This document shows positions 43,059-51,656 of a DNA stretch of 64,000 nucleotides, piece by piece; the stretch's first letter is position 1, and every line of letters starts with the position of its first letter. Origin of the DNA: Paenarthrobacter ilicis (lineage in GTDB: Bacteria > Actinomycetota > Actinomycetes > Actinomycetales > Micrococcaceae); contig NZ_JAFBCD010000001.1 of the NCBI RefSeq assembly GCF_016907545.1, positions 3,596,001 to 3,660,000 of the forward strand. Reading direction: 5' to 3'. Position numbers and translations under genes: made by a program. The notes under the pieces were generated by a model. It saw nothing but the letters and a program-made list of their open reading frames with translations, was not told the origin of the DNA and did not search any database.

Positions 43059-43565
43059 TTACCTCTTGGAGCGTGCTTGGACGAGGTTGGCGTACGGAAG
43101 CCGCCCGAAGGAAGCCACAAATTCGGCGTGCAGGGAAGCCTCGGCAGCGTTTACCTCTGACGCCGGGAGCTCCTTCCATGCAACCACCAGGTCCAACGCA
43201 TCGCGCAGTTGCCAGACAAGCCGTGCATCCCACACCACGGTGGGCCGCCCACGGCCGTAGTCCAGAAATTCCTGTATCTGCTTCCGCAGACCACGGTTGC
43301 CATGGCTTCCGGCGCTGGCCTTGCCGATATAGAGCACGGAGGCTTCGGCTACCCACTCTTTTTCCAAGGAGTCCCGGCTGAGGGATGGGTCCTTCTTCTT
43401 GAATGTGCCAGCGGTGCTCTTGGTGAGAAACGCGACGTCAAAATCTGAGGGGCGAAGCAGGACCCAGATGCCGGGACCCATGGGAATGCGCATTGGATCG
43501 AGCTCGTCCAGGGCTCGAAAGCCTGCGAAGCCTGCATCGGTAAGCGACTTTTTGGTGAAGAGCAT
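43059..43565 (-). CDS. GIY-YIG-like protein (hypothetical)
   Basis: 168 aa starting MLFTKKSLTDAGFAGFRALD. GPGIWVLL and VLYIGKA are placed like the GIY and YIG strands, followed by RGLRKQIQEFLDYGRGRPTVV, an Arg-bearing WDARLVWQL and AEASLHAEFVASFGRLPYAN. This is the layout of small bacterial GIY-YIG-like proteins annotated as hypothetical. Whether the nuclease centre is complete is uncertain. It stands alone between a DUF3817 gene and a regulator. Confidence 0.55.
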   Translation of the reverse strand: MLFTKKSLTDAGFAGFRALDELDPMRIPMGPGIWVLLRPSDFDVAFLTKSTAGTFKKKDPSLSRDSLEKEWVAEASVLYIGKASAGSHGNRGLRKQIQEFLDYGRGRPTVVWDARLVWQLRDALDLVVAWKELPASEVNAAEASLHAEFVASFGRLPYANLVQARSKR

Positions 43566-43810
43566 GCTCCATTGTCCCTGTGGTGGACACGACGACGCCT
43601 CCATTCCGTAAGGCCGACGACAGCAGTGCATCTCGCCGTCCGCAGGAAGCGGCAGCTCCGTCCGGGTTTACCTGTCGCGCCGCACGGCAACCTATGCAAA
43701 GCAGGCGCGTCCTTGCCGCTGAGTCCCACTGCAAAGCCGCTCTCATGACCCGCAAGTTCGGCCTGAATCGCAACTGACGGACCCCAAACCGTGAAGCAGT
43801 CCTTTCAGCG

Positions 43811-43840
43811 TTGACAGCCGCTTGTGACCCGTGCCATATT
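43811..43840 (+). promoter_or_regulatory. Leaderless promoter of the ansA-cluster regulator
   Basis: Consensus -35 TTGACA (43811-43816), 18-nt spacer, -10 CATATT (43835-43840), then 6 nt to the GTG at 43847. The TTG of this -35 is also the first possible in-frame start, which is why the gene can look longer. Confidence 0.65.
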
Positions 43841-43846
43841 CAAAGC

Positions 43847-44575
43847 GTGAACCTGTCAGACAGCCGGACAGCTGGACAGCTCGAGTTTCCGGGCGACGCC
43901 GCTGCACATACGCCGATCTCCCGCATCTCCGCGGCAGAAGCGGTCTTCGCAGCGTTGCGGCGTGCGATCGAGGGCGGCCAATTCGATATTGGCACCAAGC
44001 TGAGCTCGGAAGCCACCCTCGCAGCGCAGTACGGCGTGAGCCGCTCCGTCATCCGTGAGGCGCTGCGGTCCTGCAACACCTTGGGCCTGACCATGACCAA
44101 GACCGGCAAGGGCACGTTCATCGTGGCCAATAAGGTTGCAAATGACCTTACCTTGGGTCAGTACAGCGCGCGTGATCTCAACGAGGCCCGTCCCCACATC
44201 GAGATCCCCGCAGCCGGCCTCGCAGCACAGCGAAGGACGGACGAAGAACTCGAGCACCTCAAGGACATCGTCCAGGAGATGCTCAACGAGACCGACCCGG
44301 AAGCATGGGTGTCCCTGGACGCCAGTTTCCATTCGGCGGTGGCCCGTGCCAGCGGAAACAGGGTGTTCGCCAGCGTCGTGTCGGATATTCGCGAAGCCTT
44401 GGCCCATCAGTCGGAAACCCTGAACCTGGTGGCCGACAGGCAGAAGCGTTCGGACGAAGAACACGTTGCCATCCTCAAGGCGATCGAGTCCGGCGATTCC
44501 CATGCCGCCAGCAACGCCATGGCTGACCACTTGAACGCAGTCAGCGTTGCCCTGGACACGATTCTCAGCAAATGA
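43847..44575 (+). CDS. FadR/GntR-family regulator of the asparagine cluster
   Basis: 242 aa from GTG. GntR winged helix (AVFAALRRAIEGGQFDIGTK, LAAQYGVSRSVIREALRSCN, TGKGTFIVAN; residues about 32-97), then an FCD effector domain (ARPHIEIPAAGLAAQR, DASFHSAVARASGNRVFASV, EEHVAILKAIESGDSHAASN). It overlaps ansA by ATGA, so it is co-translated with the genes it presumably controls. The start is set by a perfect promoter 6 nt upstream; no Shine-Dalgarno sequence is present. Confidence 0.88.
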   Translation: MNLSDSRTAGQLEFPGDAAAHTPISRISAAEAVFAALRRAIEGGQFDIGTKLSSEATLAAQYGVSRSVIREALRSCNTLGLTMTKTGKGTFIVANKVANDLTLGQYSARDLNEARPHIEIPAAGLAAQRRTDEELEHLKDIVQEMLNETDPEAWVSLDASFHSAVARASGNRVFASVVSDIREALAHQSETLNLVADRQKRSDEEHVAILKAIESGDSHAASNAMADHLNAVSVALDTILSK

Positions 44576-45603
44576 ACCATTCAAAGGACACCATGCCCGT
44601 CCCCACAGCACCGGCCCAAGAGGCCCACGCACCGGAAATCGAAGCGCCCCGCCACGTCCCACTGGTCGAAGTGACCCGTGACGGCTTGGTGGAGAGCGTC
44701 CACTACGGCTCGTTGGTTGCAGTCGCCGCAGATGGCAGCATCACAGCTTCCGCAGGCGAGCCCGAAGCCCCCATGTACCCCCGCTCCAGCCTGAAACCGA
44801 TGCAGGCCGTCGCATTGCTGAAGGCAGGCCTTGACCTTCCCCAAAATCTTCTTGCGCTCACTGCGGCGAGCCACTCGGGCGCAGCGATGCACCAGGAAGG
44901 CGCCCGGGAAATCCTGAAACTCCACGGCCTCACTGAAGAAGCCATGGCCAACAGCACGGATCTTCCCTACGGCGTCCAGGAGCGCGAGGAATGGCTCCGT
45001 GCCGGTAATGGCCCCACGCACATTGCCCAGAACTGCTCCGGAAAGCACGCATCCATGGCTGCCGTCTGTGTCATCAATGGATGGCCGGTTGAGGGATACC
45101 TCTACCCGGAGCACCCGTTGCAGGTCCTGGTCCGTGACACCATCACGGAACTGACCGGCGAGGAAGCTGCGGCAGTCAGCACCGATGGCTGCGGGACTCC
45201 CCTCTTTGCGCACTCGCTGAATGGCATGGCCCGCGCTTACGGCCGCTTGGCCGCTGCGGATGAGGACTCCAATGAAGGCAAAGTAGCGCACGCCATGCGC
45301 CGCTTCCCGGAAATGGTGGCCGGCGAGGGCCGCGATGTCACCGCCATCATGCGTGCGGTCCCGGGGTTGCTGGCCAAGGACGGTTTTGAAGGCCTCCAGC
45401 TGGTAGGCCTCCCGGACGGCACCGGTGTGGCAGTCAAGATTTCCGACGGCGGGGACCGCGCCCGCATGCCGGTCACCGTTGAAGTACTCCGCGCGCTGGG
45501 CATCGACGGCGGCAGCTTGGATACGCTCCAGAGCCCACCCGTGTTGGGCGGTGGCCTCCCGGTCGGGGAGCTCCGCGCGGCCAAAATTTTCAATAAGAAC
45601 TAA
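44572..45603 (+). CDS. ansA: L-asparaginase (rhizobial/thermolabile type, PF06089)
   Basis: 343 aa. Motifs of the Rhizobium-type class: SSLKPMQAVALL, ASHSGAAMHQEGA, NCSGKHASMAAVC, STDGCGTPLFA and VGLPDGTGVAVKISDG. It converts asparagine to aspartate and ammonia in the cytoplasm. It overlaps the FadR-type regulator and is followed 12 nt later by aspA, so asparagine goes to aspartate and then fumarate. The first 25 residues (Pro/Ala/His-rich) may not all be translated; MPVPTAPAQ offers a second start. Confidence 0.92.
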   Translation: MNHSKDTMPVPTAPAQEAHAPEIEAPRHVPLVEVTRDGLVESVHYGSLVAVAADGSITASAGEPEAPMYPRSSLKPMQAVALLKAGLDLPQNLLALTAASHSGAAMHQEGAREILKLHGLTEEAMANSTDLPYGVQEREEWLRAGNGPTHIAQNCSGKHASMAAVCVINGWPVEGYLYPEHPLQVLVRDTITELTGEEAAAVSTDGCGTPLFAHSLNGMARAYGRLAAADEDSNEGKVAHAMRRFPEMVAGEGRDVTAIMRAVPGLLAKDGFEGLQLVGLPDGTGVAVKISDGGDRARMPVTVEVLRALGIDGGSLDTLQSPPVLGGGLPVGELRAAKIFNKN

Positions 45604-45615
45604 GCAAGGACAGCT

Positions 45616-47031
45616 ATGACCACCGTCGATCAGGCGATCCCCCTCCGTTCCGAACATGACCTCCTGGGTGACCGCAACGTCCCCGCGGATGCCTACTGGG
45701 GCGTCCACACGCTCAGGGCAATCGAGAACTTCCCCATCACCGGGCAGGCACTCTCCACCAACAAGCACCTCGTCCGTGGCCTGGCCGCGGTCAAGCAGGC
45801 CGCAGCACGCACCAACCACGAGCTTGGCCTGCTGGACGCCGAGCGCGCCGGCGCCATTGAGCAGGCCTGCCAGGACATCATGGACGGCATGCTGCACGAG
45901 CAGTTCATGGTGGACGTGATCCAGGGTGGAGCCGGGACCAGCTCCAACATGAACGCCAATGAGGTGATCGCCAACCGTGCCCTGGAGATCCTGGGCCACC
46001 CCAAGGGCGAGTACTCAAAGCTGCACCCGAACGATCACGTGAACCTCAGCCAGTCCACCAATGACGTGTACCCCACGGCGGTCAACCTGGCCACTATCTT
46101 CTCCGTGAAGGAACTCCTGGAGGCCCTGGAAGAGCTGGAAGTTGCCTTTGCCGAGAAGGGCCGGGAATTCCGGACCGTCGTCAAGATGGGCCGCACGCAG
46201 TTGCAGGACGCCGTTCCCATGACCTTGGGCCAGGAATTCGGCGGCTACGCCGTGACCATCGGCGAGGACCGGGCGCGCTTGGACGAGTCCCACATGCTGA
46301 TCCACGAGATCAACCTGGGTGCAACGGCCATCGGCACCGGTTTGAACGCCCCGGTGGGCTACGCGGACGCCGCGTGCCGCCACCTCGCCGAGATCACCGG
46401 CCTGCCCCTCATCACCGCCGCTGACTTGATCGAGGCCACCCAGGATGTTGGTGCGTTTGTGCACCTGTCCGGCGTGCTGAAGCGAGTGGCTGTGAAACTC
46501 TCCAAGATTTGTAACGATCTCCGCCTGTTGTCCTCCGGACCGCGTGCGGGTTTGGGCGAGATCAACCTGCCGGCTGTCCAGTCCGGTTCGTCGATCATGC
46601 CTGGCAAGATCAATCCGGTGATCCCGGAAGTGGTCAGCCAAGTGGCGTACGAAGTCATCGGGAACGATGTCACCGTCACCATGGCCGCGGAGGCCGGCCA
46701 GCTCCAACTCAACGCCTTCGAACCCATCATTGTGCACAGCCTGCACAAGAGCATCTCCCACCTGGAAGCGGCTTGTCGCACCCTCACGGCTCGCTGTGTC
46801 CGGGGCATCACCGCAAACACCGAACGGCTACGGCTTACCGTGGAGCAGTCGATCGGTCTTGTCACGGCATTGAACCCCCATATCGGTTACGCCTCCGCCA
46901 CCGCCATCGCCCAAGAAGCGTTGGCCACCGGCAAGGGCGTGGCGGAACTCGTCCTGGAGCATGGCCTGCTGACGGCAGCCCAGCTCGAGGAACTTCTTAG
47001 CCCCGAACGTCTGGCAAATCTCAGCAAATAG
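45616..47031 (+). CDS. aspA: Aspartate ammonia-lyase
   Basis: 471 aa. Fumarase/aspartase superfamily signature GSSIMPGKINPVIPE (about residue 320), N-terminal RNVPADAYWGVHTLRAIENF, QGGAGTSSNMNANEV and NDHVNLSQSTNDVYPTA. It deaminates aspartate to fumarate and ammonia. It is placed between asparaginase and an amino-acid permease, completing asparagine catabolism to the citric-acid cycle. Confidence 0.95.
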   Translation: MTTVDQAIPLRSEHDLLGDRNVPADAYWGVHTLRAIENFPITGQALSTNKHLVRGLAAVKQAAARTNHELGLLDAERAGAIEQACQDIMDGMLHEQFMVDVIQGGAGTSSNMNANEVIANRALEILGHPKGEYSKLHPNDHVNLSQSTNDVYPTAVNLATIFSVKELLEALEELEVAFAEKGREFRTVVKMGRTQLQDAVPMTLGQEFGGYAVTIGEDRARLDESHMLIHEINLGATAIGTGLNAPVGYADAACRHLAEITGLPLITAADLIEATQDVGAFVHLSGVLKRVAVKLSKICNDLRLLSSGPRAGLGEINLPAVQSGSSIMPGKINPVIPEVVSQVAYEVIGNDVTVTMAAEAGQLQLNAFEPIIVHSLHKSISHLEAACRTLTARCVRGITANTERLRLTVEQSIGLVTALNPHIGYASATAIAQEALATGKGVAELVLEHGLLTAAQLEELLSPERLANLSK

Positions 47032-47173
47032 GCCGAAACTGGCCAGAATGAATCGGCTTTAGCCAGCCGTCCCGCCCCATGAGGCCCACCCCCACGTGGC
47101 GATGCTTTGTGTGCCCGGATCCCAAGCCGGACGCGCCCAAGGCAGCCCCAACAGGACACCCCAAAGGATTCCA

Positions 47174-48682
47174 ATGACCAACCCCATCACGGACCACACG
47201 GTCCCACCCCAAGCCCACGCCAACGAGAAGTCGCTCCACAAAGAGGACGCGGGCTACCACAAGGACTTGAAGCCCCGCCAGATCCAGATGATCGCCATCG
47301 GCGGAGCAATCGGCACCGGCCTGTTCCTCGGTGCCGGTGGGCGCCTGAACGCGGCCGGACCTTCCCTGGTCATCGCTTACGCGGTCTGTGGCTTCTTCGC
47401 GTTCCTGATCCTGCGTGCACTGGGCGAGCTCGTTTTGCACCGCCCCAGCTCCGGCTCGTTCGTCTCCTACGCCCGCGAGTTCTACGGCGAGAAGGCAGCG
47501 TTCATCTCCGGCTGGTTCTACTGGATCAACTGGGCAACCACCACCATTGTGGACATCACCGCAGCGGCGCTCTACATGAACTTCTTCGGCAAATACGTCC
47601 CGTGGATGGGTGCCGTGCCTCAGTGGGCCTGGGCTTTGATCGCCCTGGTGGTTGTGCTGAGCCTGAACCTTGTTTCCGTGAAGGTCTTCGGCGAAATGGA
47701 GTTCTGGTTCGCTTTGATCAAGGTCGCTGCTTTGGTGGCGTTCCTTTTGGTGGGTACCTACTTCGTGATCTTTGGTACGCCGGTTGATGGTCAAACGGTT
47801 GGCTTCAGCCTCATCTCCGACAACGGTGGCGTCTTCCCGAACGGCGTCCTGCCCATGATCATCCTGATGCAGGGTGTGCTGTTCGCTTACGCATCGATCG
47901 AACTCGTGGGTACCGCGGCCGGCGAAACCCCCAATCCGGAAAAGATCATGCCCAAGGCCATCAACTCCGTGGTCTTCCGCATCGCAGTGTTCTACGTCGG
48001 TTCCGTCATCCTGTTGGCCTTGCTGCTGCCGTACACCTCTTACGAGAAGGGCGTCAGCCCGTTCGTGACGTTCTTCGGCTCCATCGGTGTCCAGGGCGTG
48101 GACGTCATCATGAACCTCGTGGTGCTGACCGCCGCGTTGTCCTCGCTGAACGCCGGGCTGTACTCCACCGGCCGCATCCTCCGCTCCATGTCCGTTGCAG
48201 GTTCGGCTCCCAAGTTCGCACAGCGCATGAACAAGGCCGGTGTTCCCTACGGCGGCATCGCCATCACGGCCGGCGTCTCCCTCCTCGGTGTTCCCCTGAA
48301 CTACCTGGTGCCCTCCGACGCCTTCGAAATCGTCCTGAACGTGGCCTCCGTGGGCATCATCGTCACCTGGGCCACCATCGTCCTCTGCCAGATGCAGTTG
48401 AAGCGCTGGTCGGACAAGGGGTGGGTCAAGCGGCCATCCTTCCGATTGTTCGGAGCCCCGTACACGGGCTGGTTGTCCTTGGTCTTCCTTGCGGGCGTCC
48501 TGATTATGGTGTTCATCGAGTCCCCTCTCACCATGCTGGTCACCGCGATCGCCTGCGCTCTCATGGTGTGGGGTTGGTTCCTGTGCCGTAAGCAGATCCA
48601 CGAGCTCGCAGCTACCCGCGACGGTTTCACGGGCAGTGCACCCGTGATCGCCAACCGCCCCCTCCCGGGCGGAGACAAGTAG
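47174..48682 (+). CDS. Amino-acid permease, L-asparagine type (APC superfamily)
   Basis: 502 aa from the ATG at 47174 (AAAGGA 5 nt upstream). Twelve predicted helices; the first carries the APC motif IAIGGAIGTGLFLGAGGRL. Further landmarks are GELVLHRPSSGSFVSYAREF and ASIELVGTAAGETPNP. This pattern and the neighbours (asparaginase, aspartase) point to an AnsP-like asparagine/proton symporter. It may be read from the same operon; the gap to aspA is 142 nt. A strong hairpin follows the stop. Confidence 0.9.
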   Translation: MTNPITDHTVPPQAHANEKSLHKEDAGYHKDLKPRQIQMIAIGGAIGTGLFLGAGGRLNAAGPSLVIAYAVCGFFAFLILRALGELVLHRPSSGSFVSYAREFYGEKAAFISGWFYWINWATTTIVDITAAALYMNFFGKYVPWMGAVPQWAWALIALVVVLSLNLVSVKVFGEMEFWFALIKVAALVAFLLVGTYFVIFGTPVDGQTVGFSLISDNGGVFPNGVLPMIILMQGVLFAYASIELVGTAAGETPNPEKIMPKAINSVVFRIAVFYVGSVILLALLLPYTSYEKGVSPFVTFFGSIGVQGVDVIMNLVVLTAALSSLNAGLYSTGRILRSMSVAGSAPKFAQRMNKAGVPYGGIAITAGVSLLGVPLNYLVPSDAFEIVLNVASVGIIVTWATIVLCQMQLKRWSDKGWVKRPSFRLFGAPYTGWLSLVFLAGVLIMVFIESPLTMLVTAIACALMVWGWFLCRKQIHELAATRDGFTGSAPVIANRPLPGGDK

Positions 48683-48698
48683 CAGCGTCCAACAGCTC

Positions 48699-48750
48699 AC
48701 GACGGCGGCACCAGGTTCCGTAACAACGGAACCGGCGGTGCCGCCGTCGT
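48699..48750 (+). terminator. Terminator of the asparagine cluster
   Basis: 14-bp perfect outer stem (ACGACGGCGGCACC with its complement) and an inner 8-bp stem (GGTTCCGT/ACGGAACC) with a 4-nt loop, 17 nt after the permease stop. Only a short T-run follows. Confidence 0.75.
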
Positions 48751-48809
48751 CGTTTACCGTCCCAGCCGGGTGACAGACGCGGAGTGAGGTGCGGACGTGG
48801 CGGAGGCAG

Positions 48810-48834
48810 ACATCGGAACTTGCCTGACTAGTAT
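48810..48834 (+). promoter_or_regulatory. Leaderless promoter and half-operator of the fucose regulator
   Basis: -10 TAGTAT (48829-48834), then 6 nt to the ATG at 48841, with no ribosome-binding site. Just upstream, ACATCGGAACT (48810-48820) resembles the palindrome ACATCGGATGT found at the fucose operon promoter, consistent with autoregulation. Confidence 0.45.
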
Positions 48835-48840
48835 TGGTCC

Positions 48841-49512
48841 ATGGCTGTCACAGACGAGGCGATCAGCAAGATCAAAGACATGCTGATCCGGGGGGAACTC
48901 AAGGCCGGAGACCGGCTCCCGCCCGAGAAGGAACTGAGCGAACGGCTTGGCCTGTCGCGGAGTTCGCTCAGGGAGGCTGTGAAGGCCCTGGAGCTGATCC
49001 GGGTGCTGGACGTCCGCCGCGGCGATGGCACCTATGTGACCAGCCTGGATGCCAAGCTGCTCAACGAGGCCGTGGCTTTTGTGGTTGACCTCCACCAGGA
49101 CCGTTCCATCCTTGAACTTTTTGAAGTCCGCAGGATCCTGGAGCCCGCCACGGCGCACCTGGCTGCCGGCAAGATCACCCCCGAGGCGATCCTCAGGCTT
49201 CGCGGCACCATGGACGGGATCGATGAGAACACGGACGTGCAGGAGCTGGTGGCCCACGATCTCGAATTCCACGGCATTATCACTGAGGCCGCGGGAAACG
49301 ACTACCTGGGCAGCCTCCTGGAAGCTCTCTCCAGCAGCACGGTCCGGGCCAGGATCTGGCGCGGCCTGACCCAGGAAAAGGCAGTGGCGCACACCCTTGC
49401 AGAACACCACGCAATCGTGGACGCCCTGGAGCGTGGGGATGCTGAGCTGGTGAAAGCGCTGGTGACTGTGCACGTCAGCGGCGTGGAGAACTGGCTCCGG
49501 CAGTCGCTCTAA
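48841..49512 (+). CDS. FadR/GntR-family regulator of L-fucose catabolism
   Basis: 223 aa. Winged helix: ISKIKDMLIRGELKAGDRLP, LSERLGLSRSSLREAVKALE, RRGDGTYVTSLD (residues about 5-70). FCD domain with likely metal ligands in EVRRILEPATA, HDLEFHGIITEAAGN and LAEHHAIVDALERGD. It is convergent with the fucose operon (4-nt overlap of stops). Palindromes ACATCGGATGT upstream of both operon arms and near its own start suggest it is their repressor, probably relieved by an L-fuconate-like acid. This link is inferred. Confidence 0.88.
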   Translation: MAVTDEAISKIKDMLIRGELKAGDRLPPEKELSERLGLSRSSLREAVKALELIRVLDVRRGDGTYVTSLDAKLLNEAVAFVVDLHQDRSILELFEVRRILEPATAHLAAGKITPEAILRLRGTMDGIDENTDVQELVAHDLEFHGIITEAAGNDYLGSLLEALSSSTVRARIWRGLTQEKAVAHTLAEHHAIVDALERGDAELVKALVTVHVSGVENWLRQSL

Positions 49513-50405
49513 ACCCCGGCACCCGGTGGGACCGGTGTGACCGGTGGGACCGGTGTGACCGCCAAGCCGTAGGTGCGGATGGCAGTTTCCTCCAGCACAG
49601 CGTCCTGCTCCGCCGGGCTCAACGTGGACACCAGTTCCAGGAGCACATCCAGGGTCCGGCCGTAAGGAGCGCCGAGTGTGCTGACGGGCCAGTCGACGCC
49701 CAGCATCAGCCGCTCGGCACCGAAGCAGTCCAGTGCTTGGTCGAAAAGGGGCCGCAGAGCCTGGGCGGTGTAGTCGACGCCCGCCAGATGCAGTCCGGAC
49801 AGTTTGGCCACCGTGTTCGGCTCCCCGGCGAAAGCACGGAAACCGTTGAGCCACAGGTCCATCGCTGCGGCATCAGCCACGGGTGGTTTGCCCAGATGGT
49901 CCAACACCACCGTCAGCTCCGGAAGGTCACGGGCCAAGCGCGCGGCACTGTCCAGATGCCGCGGAAACGCATCGGCAACGTCGAAGGCCAAACCCCTGCG
50001 GGCCAGCAATCCCAGTGACTCCCGCACTGCGGCGAGGTCCAGGAAGTCGGAGCGGGGATCGTCATGGATCAGGTGCCGCACTCCCCTGAAGGCCTCCTGC
50101 GCGGCAAACCGGTCCAGCTGGTCAGCGGCAACCGCAGGCGAATCGAGCCGCACCCAGCCCACCACGCCCAGCACCCAGGGGTTATCCCGGGCCACTGCCA
50201 GCATGCTCTCCGTGTCAGCCACGGAATCGTCCGCTTGAACCAGCACCGCGCCGCGGACTCCTGCTGCCTCCAGCGTCTCCTGCGCTTCGTGAGCGCCGAA
50301 ACTCCGGAACAGCGCCCCGTGCTGCGGTCCCAGCCATGAGTATTGCCGCTGGCCGCCGGTGACAGACGTGTCCAGGTTCCACAGGTGCACGTGTGAATCA
50401 ATCAC
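49509..50405 (-). CDS. L-fuconolactonase-like amidohydrolase
   Basis: 298 aa from a GTG that overlaps the dehydrogenase gene by 8 nt (GGAGG about 9 nt upstream). Amidohydrolase_2 motifs: VIDSHVHLWN at the N-terminus, VLDHLGKP, AKLSGLHLAG and LMLGVDWPVST with the metal-binding Asp. Family members open L-fucono-/L-rhamnono-lactones. Step 3 of the pathway: L-fuconolactone to L-fuconate. The C-terminal tail VTPVPPVTPVPP comes from an 18-bp tandem repeat. Confidence 0.88.
   Translation of the reverse strand: MIDSHVHLWNLDTSVTGGQRQYSWLGPQHGALFRSFGAHEAQETLEAAGVRGAVLVQADDSVADTESMLAVARDNPWVLGVVGWVRLDSPAVAADQLDRFAAQEAFRGVRHLIHDDPRSDFLDLAAVRESLGLLARRGLAFDVADAFPRHLDSAARLARDLPELTVVLDHLGKPPVADAAAMDLWLNGFRAFAGEPNTVAKLSGLHLAGVDYTAQALRPLFDQALDCFGAERLMLGVDWPVSTLGAPYGRTLDVLLELVSTLSPAEQDAVLEETAIRTYGLAVTPVPPVTPVPPGAGV
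49525..49560 (+). repeat. 18-bp tandem repeat inside the lactonase C-terminus
   Basis: GGTGGGACCGGTGTGACC twice in tandem (49525-49542, 49543-49560). In the minus-strand gene it encodes a hexapeptide repeat of Val-Thr-Pro-Val-Pro-Pro, adding a flexible tail. Confidence 0.8.
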
Positions 50406-51345
50406 GGCCAACAGCCTCCAAAGCTGCCCACAACCCTTCCGGGAGGGGTTCCTCCATCCGGGCCGCATTGGTCTGAACCTGTTGAGGGGTGGTTGCTCCA
50501 ACTGTCACGTTCACCACCGCCGGATGCCGCAACGGGAACTGGATGGCCGCCGTCGGAAGTTCAACGCCGAAGTCCCGGCACACCGAGGCGAGCGCCCGTG
50601 CCCGTTCCAGGACGGCCGGCGGCGCCTGCTGGTAGTTGTAATGCGCGTCGTCAGGGACTTCGGGATTGGCCAGCAGGCCGGAGTTGTAGGCGCCAACGTT
50701 GACGACGCCGGTGCGGCGCTCCACACAGCGGCTCAGCAAGGGAACGTCGGGCTGCTCCAGCAGCGTGTACCGTCCGGCGAGCATCACCAGGTCCAGGTCT
50801 GCGGCTTCGACGCATTCCAAGGCAGCTTCCGCCGAGTTCAGTCCCACGCCGATGGCTTTGACCAGTCCCTCGGCCCTGAGCTTCTCCAAGGCCGGCAGGC
50901 CCTCCGCTATTCCCGCTTGGAGGTCATGAACGTCCGCGTCATGGAGGTACGCGATGTCCACGTGGTCAAGGCCGAGCCGTTCGAGGGAATCTTCGATGCT
51001 GCGCCGGATGCCGGCCTCCGAGAAGTTCCACACGCGCTTTTTGTCCGCGGGAACGTCAAAACCTTCAGGATCCCGTCCCGACCCTGCCGAGGGCTCCAGT
51101 AAACGGCCCACTTTGGTGGAGATGACGAACTCATCCCGGGGTTTGTCCCTGAGGACAGCACCCAGCCGTTGCTCCGAAAGGCCAAGGCCGTAGTGCGGTG
51201 CGGTGTCGAAGTACCGGATTCCCGCATCCCACGCGGCCAGGATGGTGGCCAGTGCCTGGCCGTCTGGAATGGCGCGGTACAGGTTCCCGATTCCGGCCCC
51301 GCCAAAGCCGAGCTTTCCCAGTTGGCCGGCACCCAATGCACTCAT
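50398..51345 (-). CDS. Aldo/keto reductase, L-fucose dehydrogenase-like
   Basis: 315 aa from the ATG at 51345, which overlaps the mutarotase stop as ATGA. AKR tetrad in YFDTAPHYGLGLSEQRLG (Asp, Tyr), ISTKVGR (Lys) and YLHDAD (His). Members of this branch oxidise L-fucose or D-threo-aldoses to the 1,5-lactone with NAD(P)+. Step 2 of the pathway, between mutarotase and lactonase. Confidence 0.88.
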   Translation of the reverse strand: MSALGAGQLGKLGFGGAGIGNLYRAIPDGQALATILAAWDAGIRYFDTAPHYGLGLSEQRLGAVLRDKPRDEFVISTKVGRLLEPSAGSGRDPEGFDVPADKKRVWNFSEAGIRRSIEDSLERLGLDHVDIAYLHDADVHDLQAGIAEGLPALEKLRAEGLVKAIGVGLNSAEAALECVEAADLDLVMLAGRYTLLEQPDVPLLSRCVERRTGVVNVGAYNSGLLANPEVPDDAHYNYQQAPPAVLERARALASVCRDFGVELPTAAIQFPLRHPAVVNVTVGATTPQQVQTNAARMEEPLPEGLWAALEAVGRD

Positions 51346-51656
51346 GGCAGTTCCCATACCTTGTGGATACCCGCATCCTGCCCCGAGTAATCGTCCTGGA
51401 CCTCCAGGAGTTCAGCCATTGTGGCCTGCCAAGGGACGTTGGCAGGGTGGTCGGCGAGCGCATGCCGCATGGCCTGGTAATCCTCCACGTCCACCACGTG
51501 GAAAAGGTCCAGCCCACTGCGCCAGATCCGCCAGTTCAGGACGCCTGCTTTCTTGAGGGCAGTAACCAGCTCCGCGGGGATGTGCGCGTGAGCATCGGCG
51601 TATTCGGCCTCACTTCCTGGCTTGAGCCGGGTGTGGAGGGCAATTGACTCACTCAT
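51342..51656 (-). CDS. L-rhamnose/L-fucose mutarotase (RhaM family)
   Basis: 104 aa starting [20 protein letters not shown]. The RhaM dimeric ferredoxin-like barrel is seen in HAHIPAELVTALKKAGVLNW, RIWRSGLDLFHVVDVEDY and a late NVPWQATMAELL. It interconverts alpha and beta anomers, feeding the dehydrogenase. Its ATG overlaps the fucosidase stop by 8 nt. In this operon the sugar is most likely L-fucose. Confidence 0.9.
   Translation of the reverse strand: MSESIALHTRLKPGSEAEYADAHAHIPAELVTALKKAGVLNWRIWRSGLDLFHVVDVEDYQAMRHALADHPANVPWQATMAELLEVQDDYSGQDAGIHKVWELP

Noticed and set aside
42341-43381. 346-codon plus-strand frame across the DUF3817 and GIY-YIG genes
   Set aside because: Runs antisense through two supported genes and their gap, with an Arg/Gly/His-rich meaningless translation.
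43811-43846. Extended N-terminus (12 residues, TTG start) of the FadR-type regulator
   Set aside because: The TTG belongs to a perfect -35 TTGACA and the -10 lies 6 nt before the GTG at 43847, so the extension would lie within the promoter.
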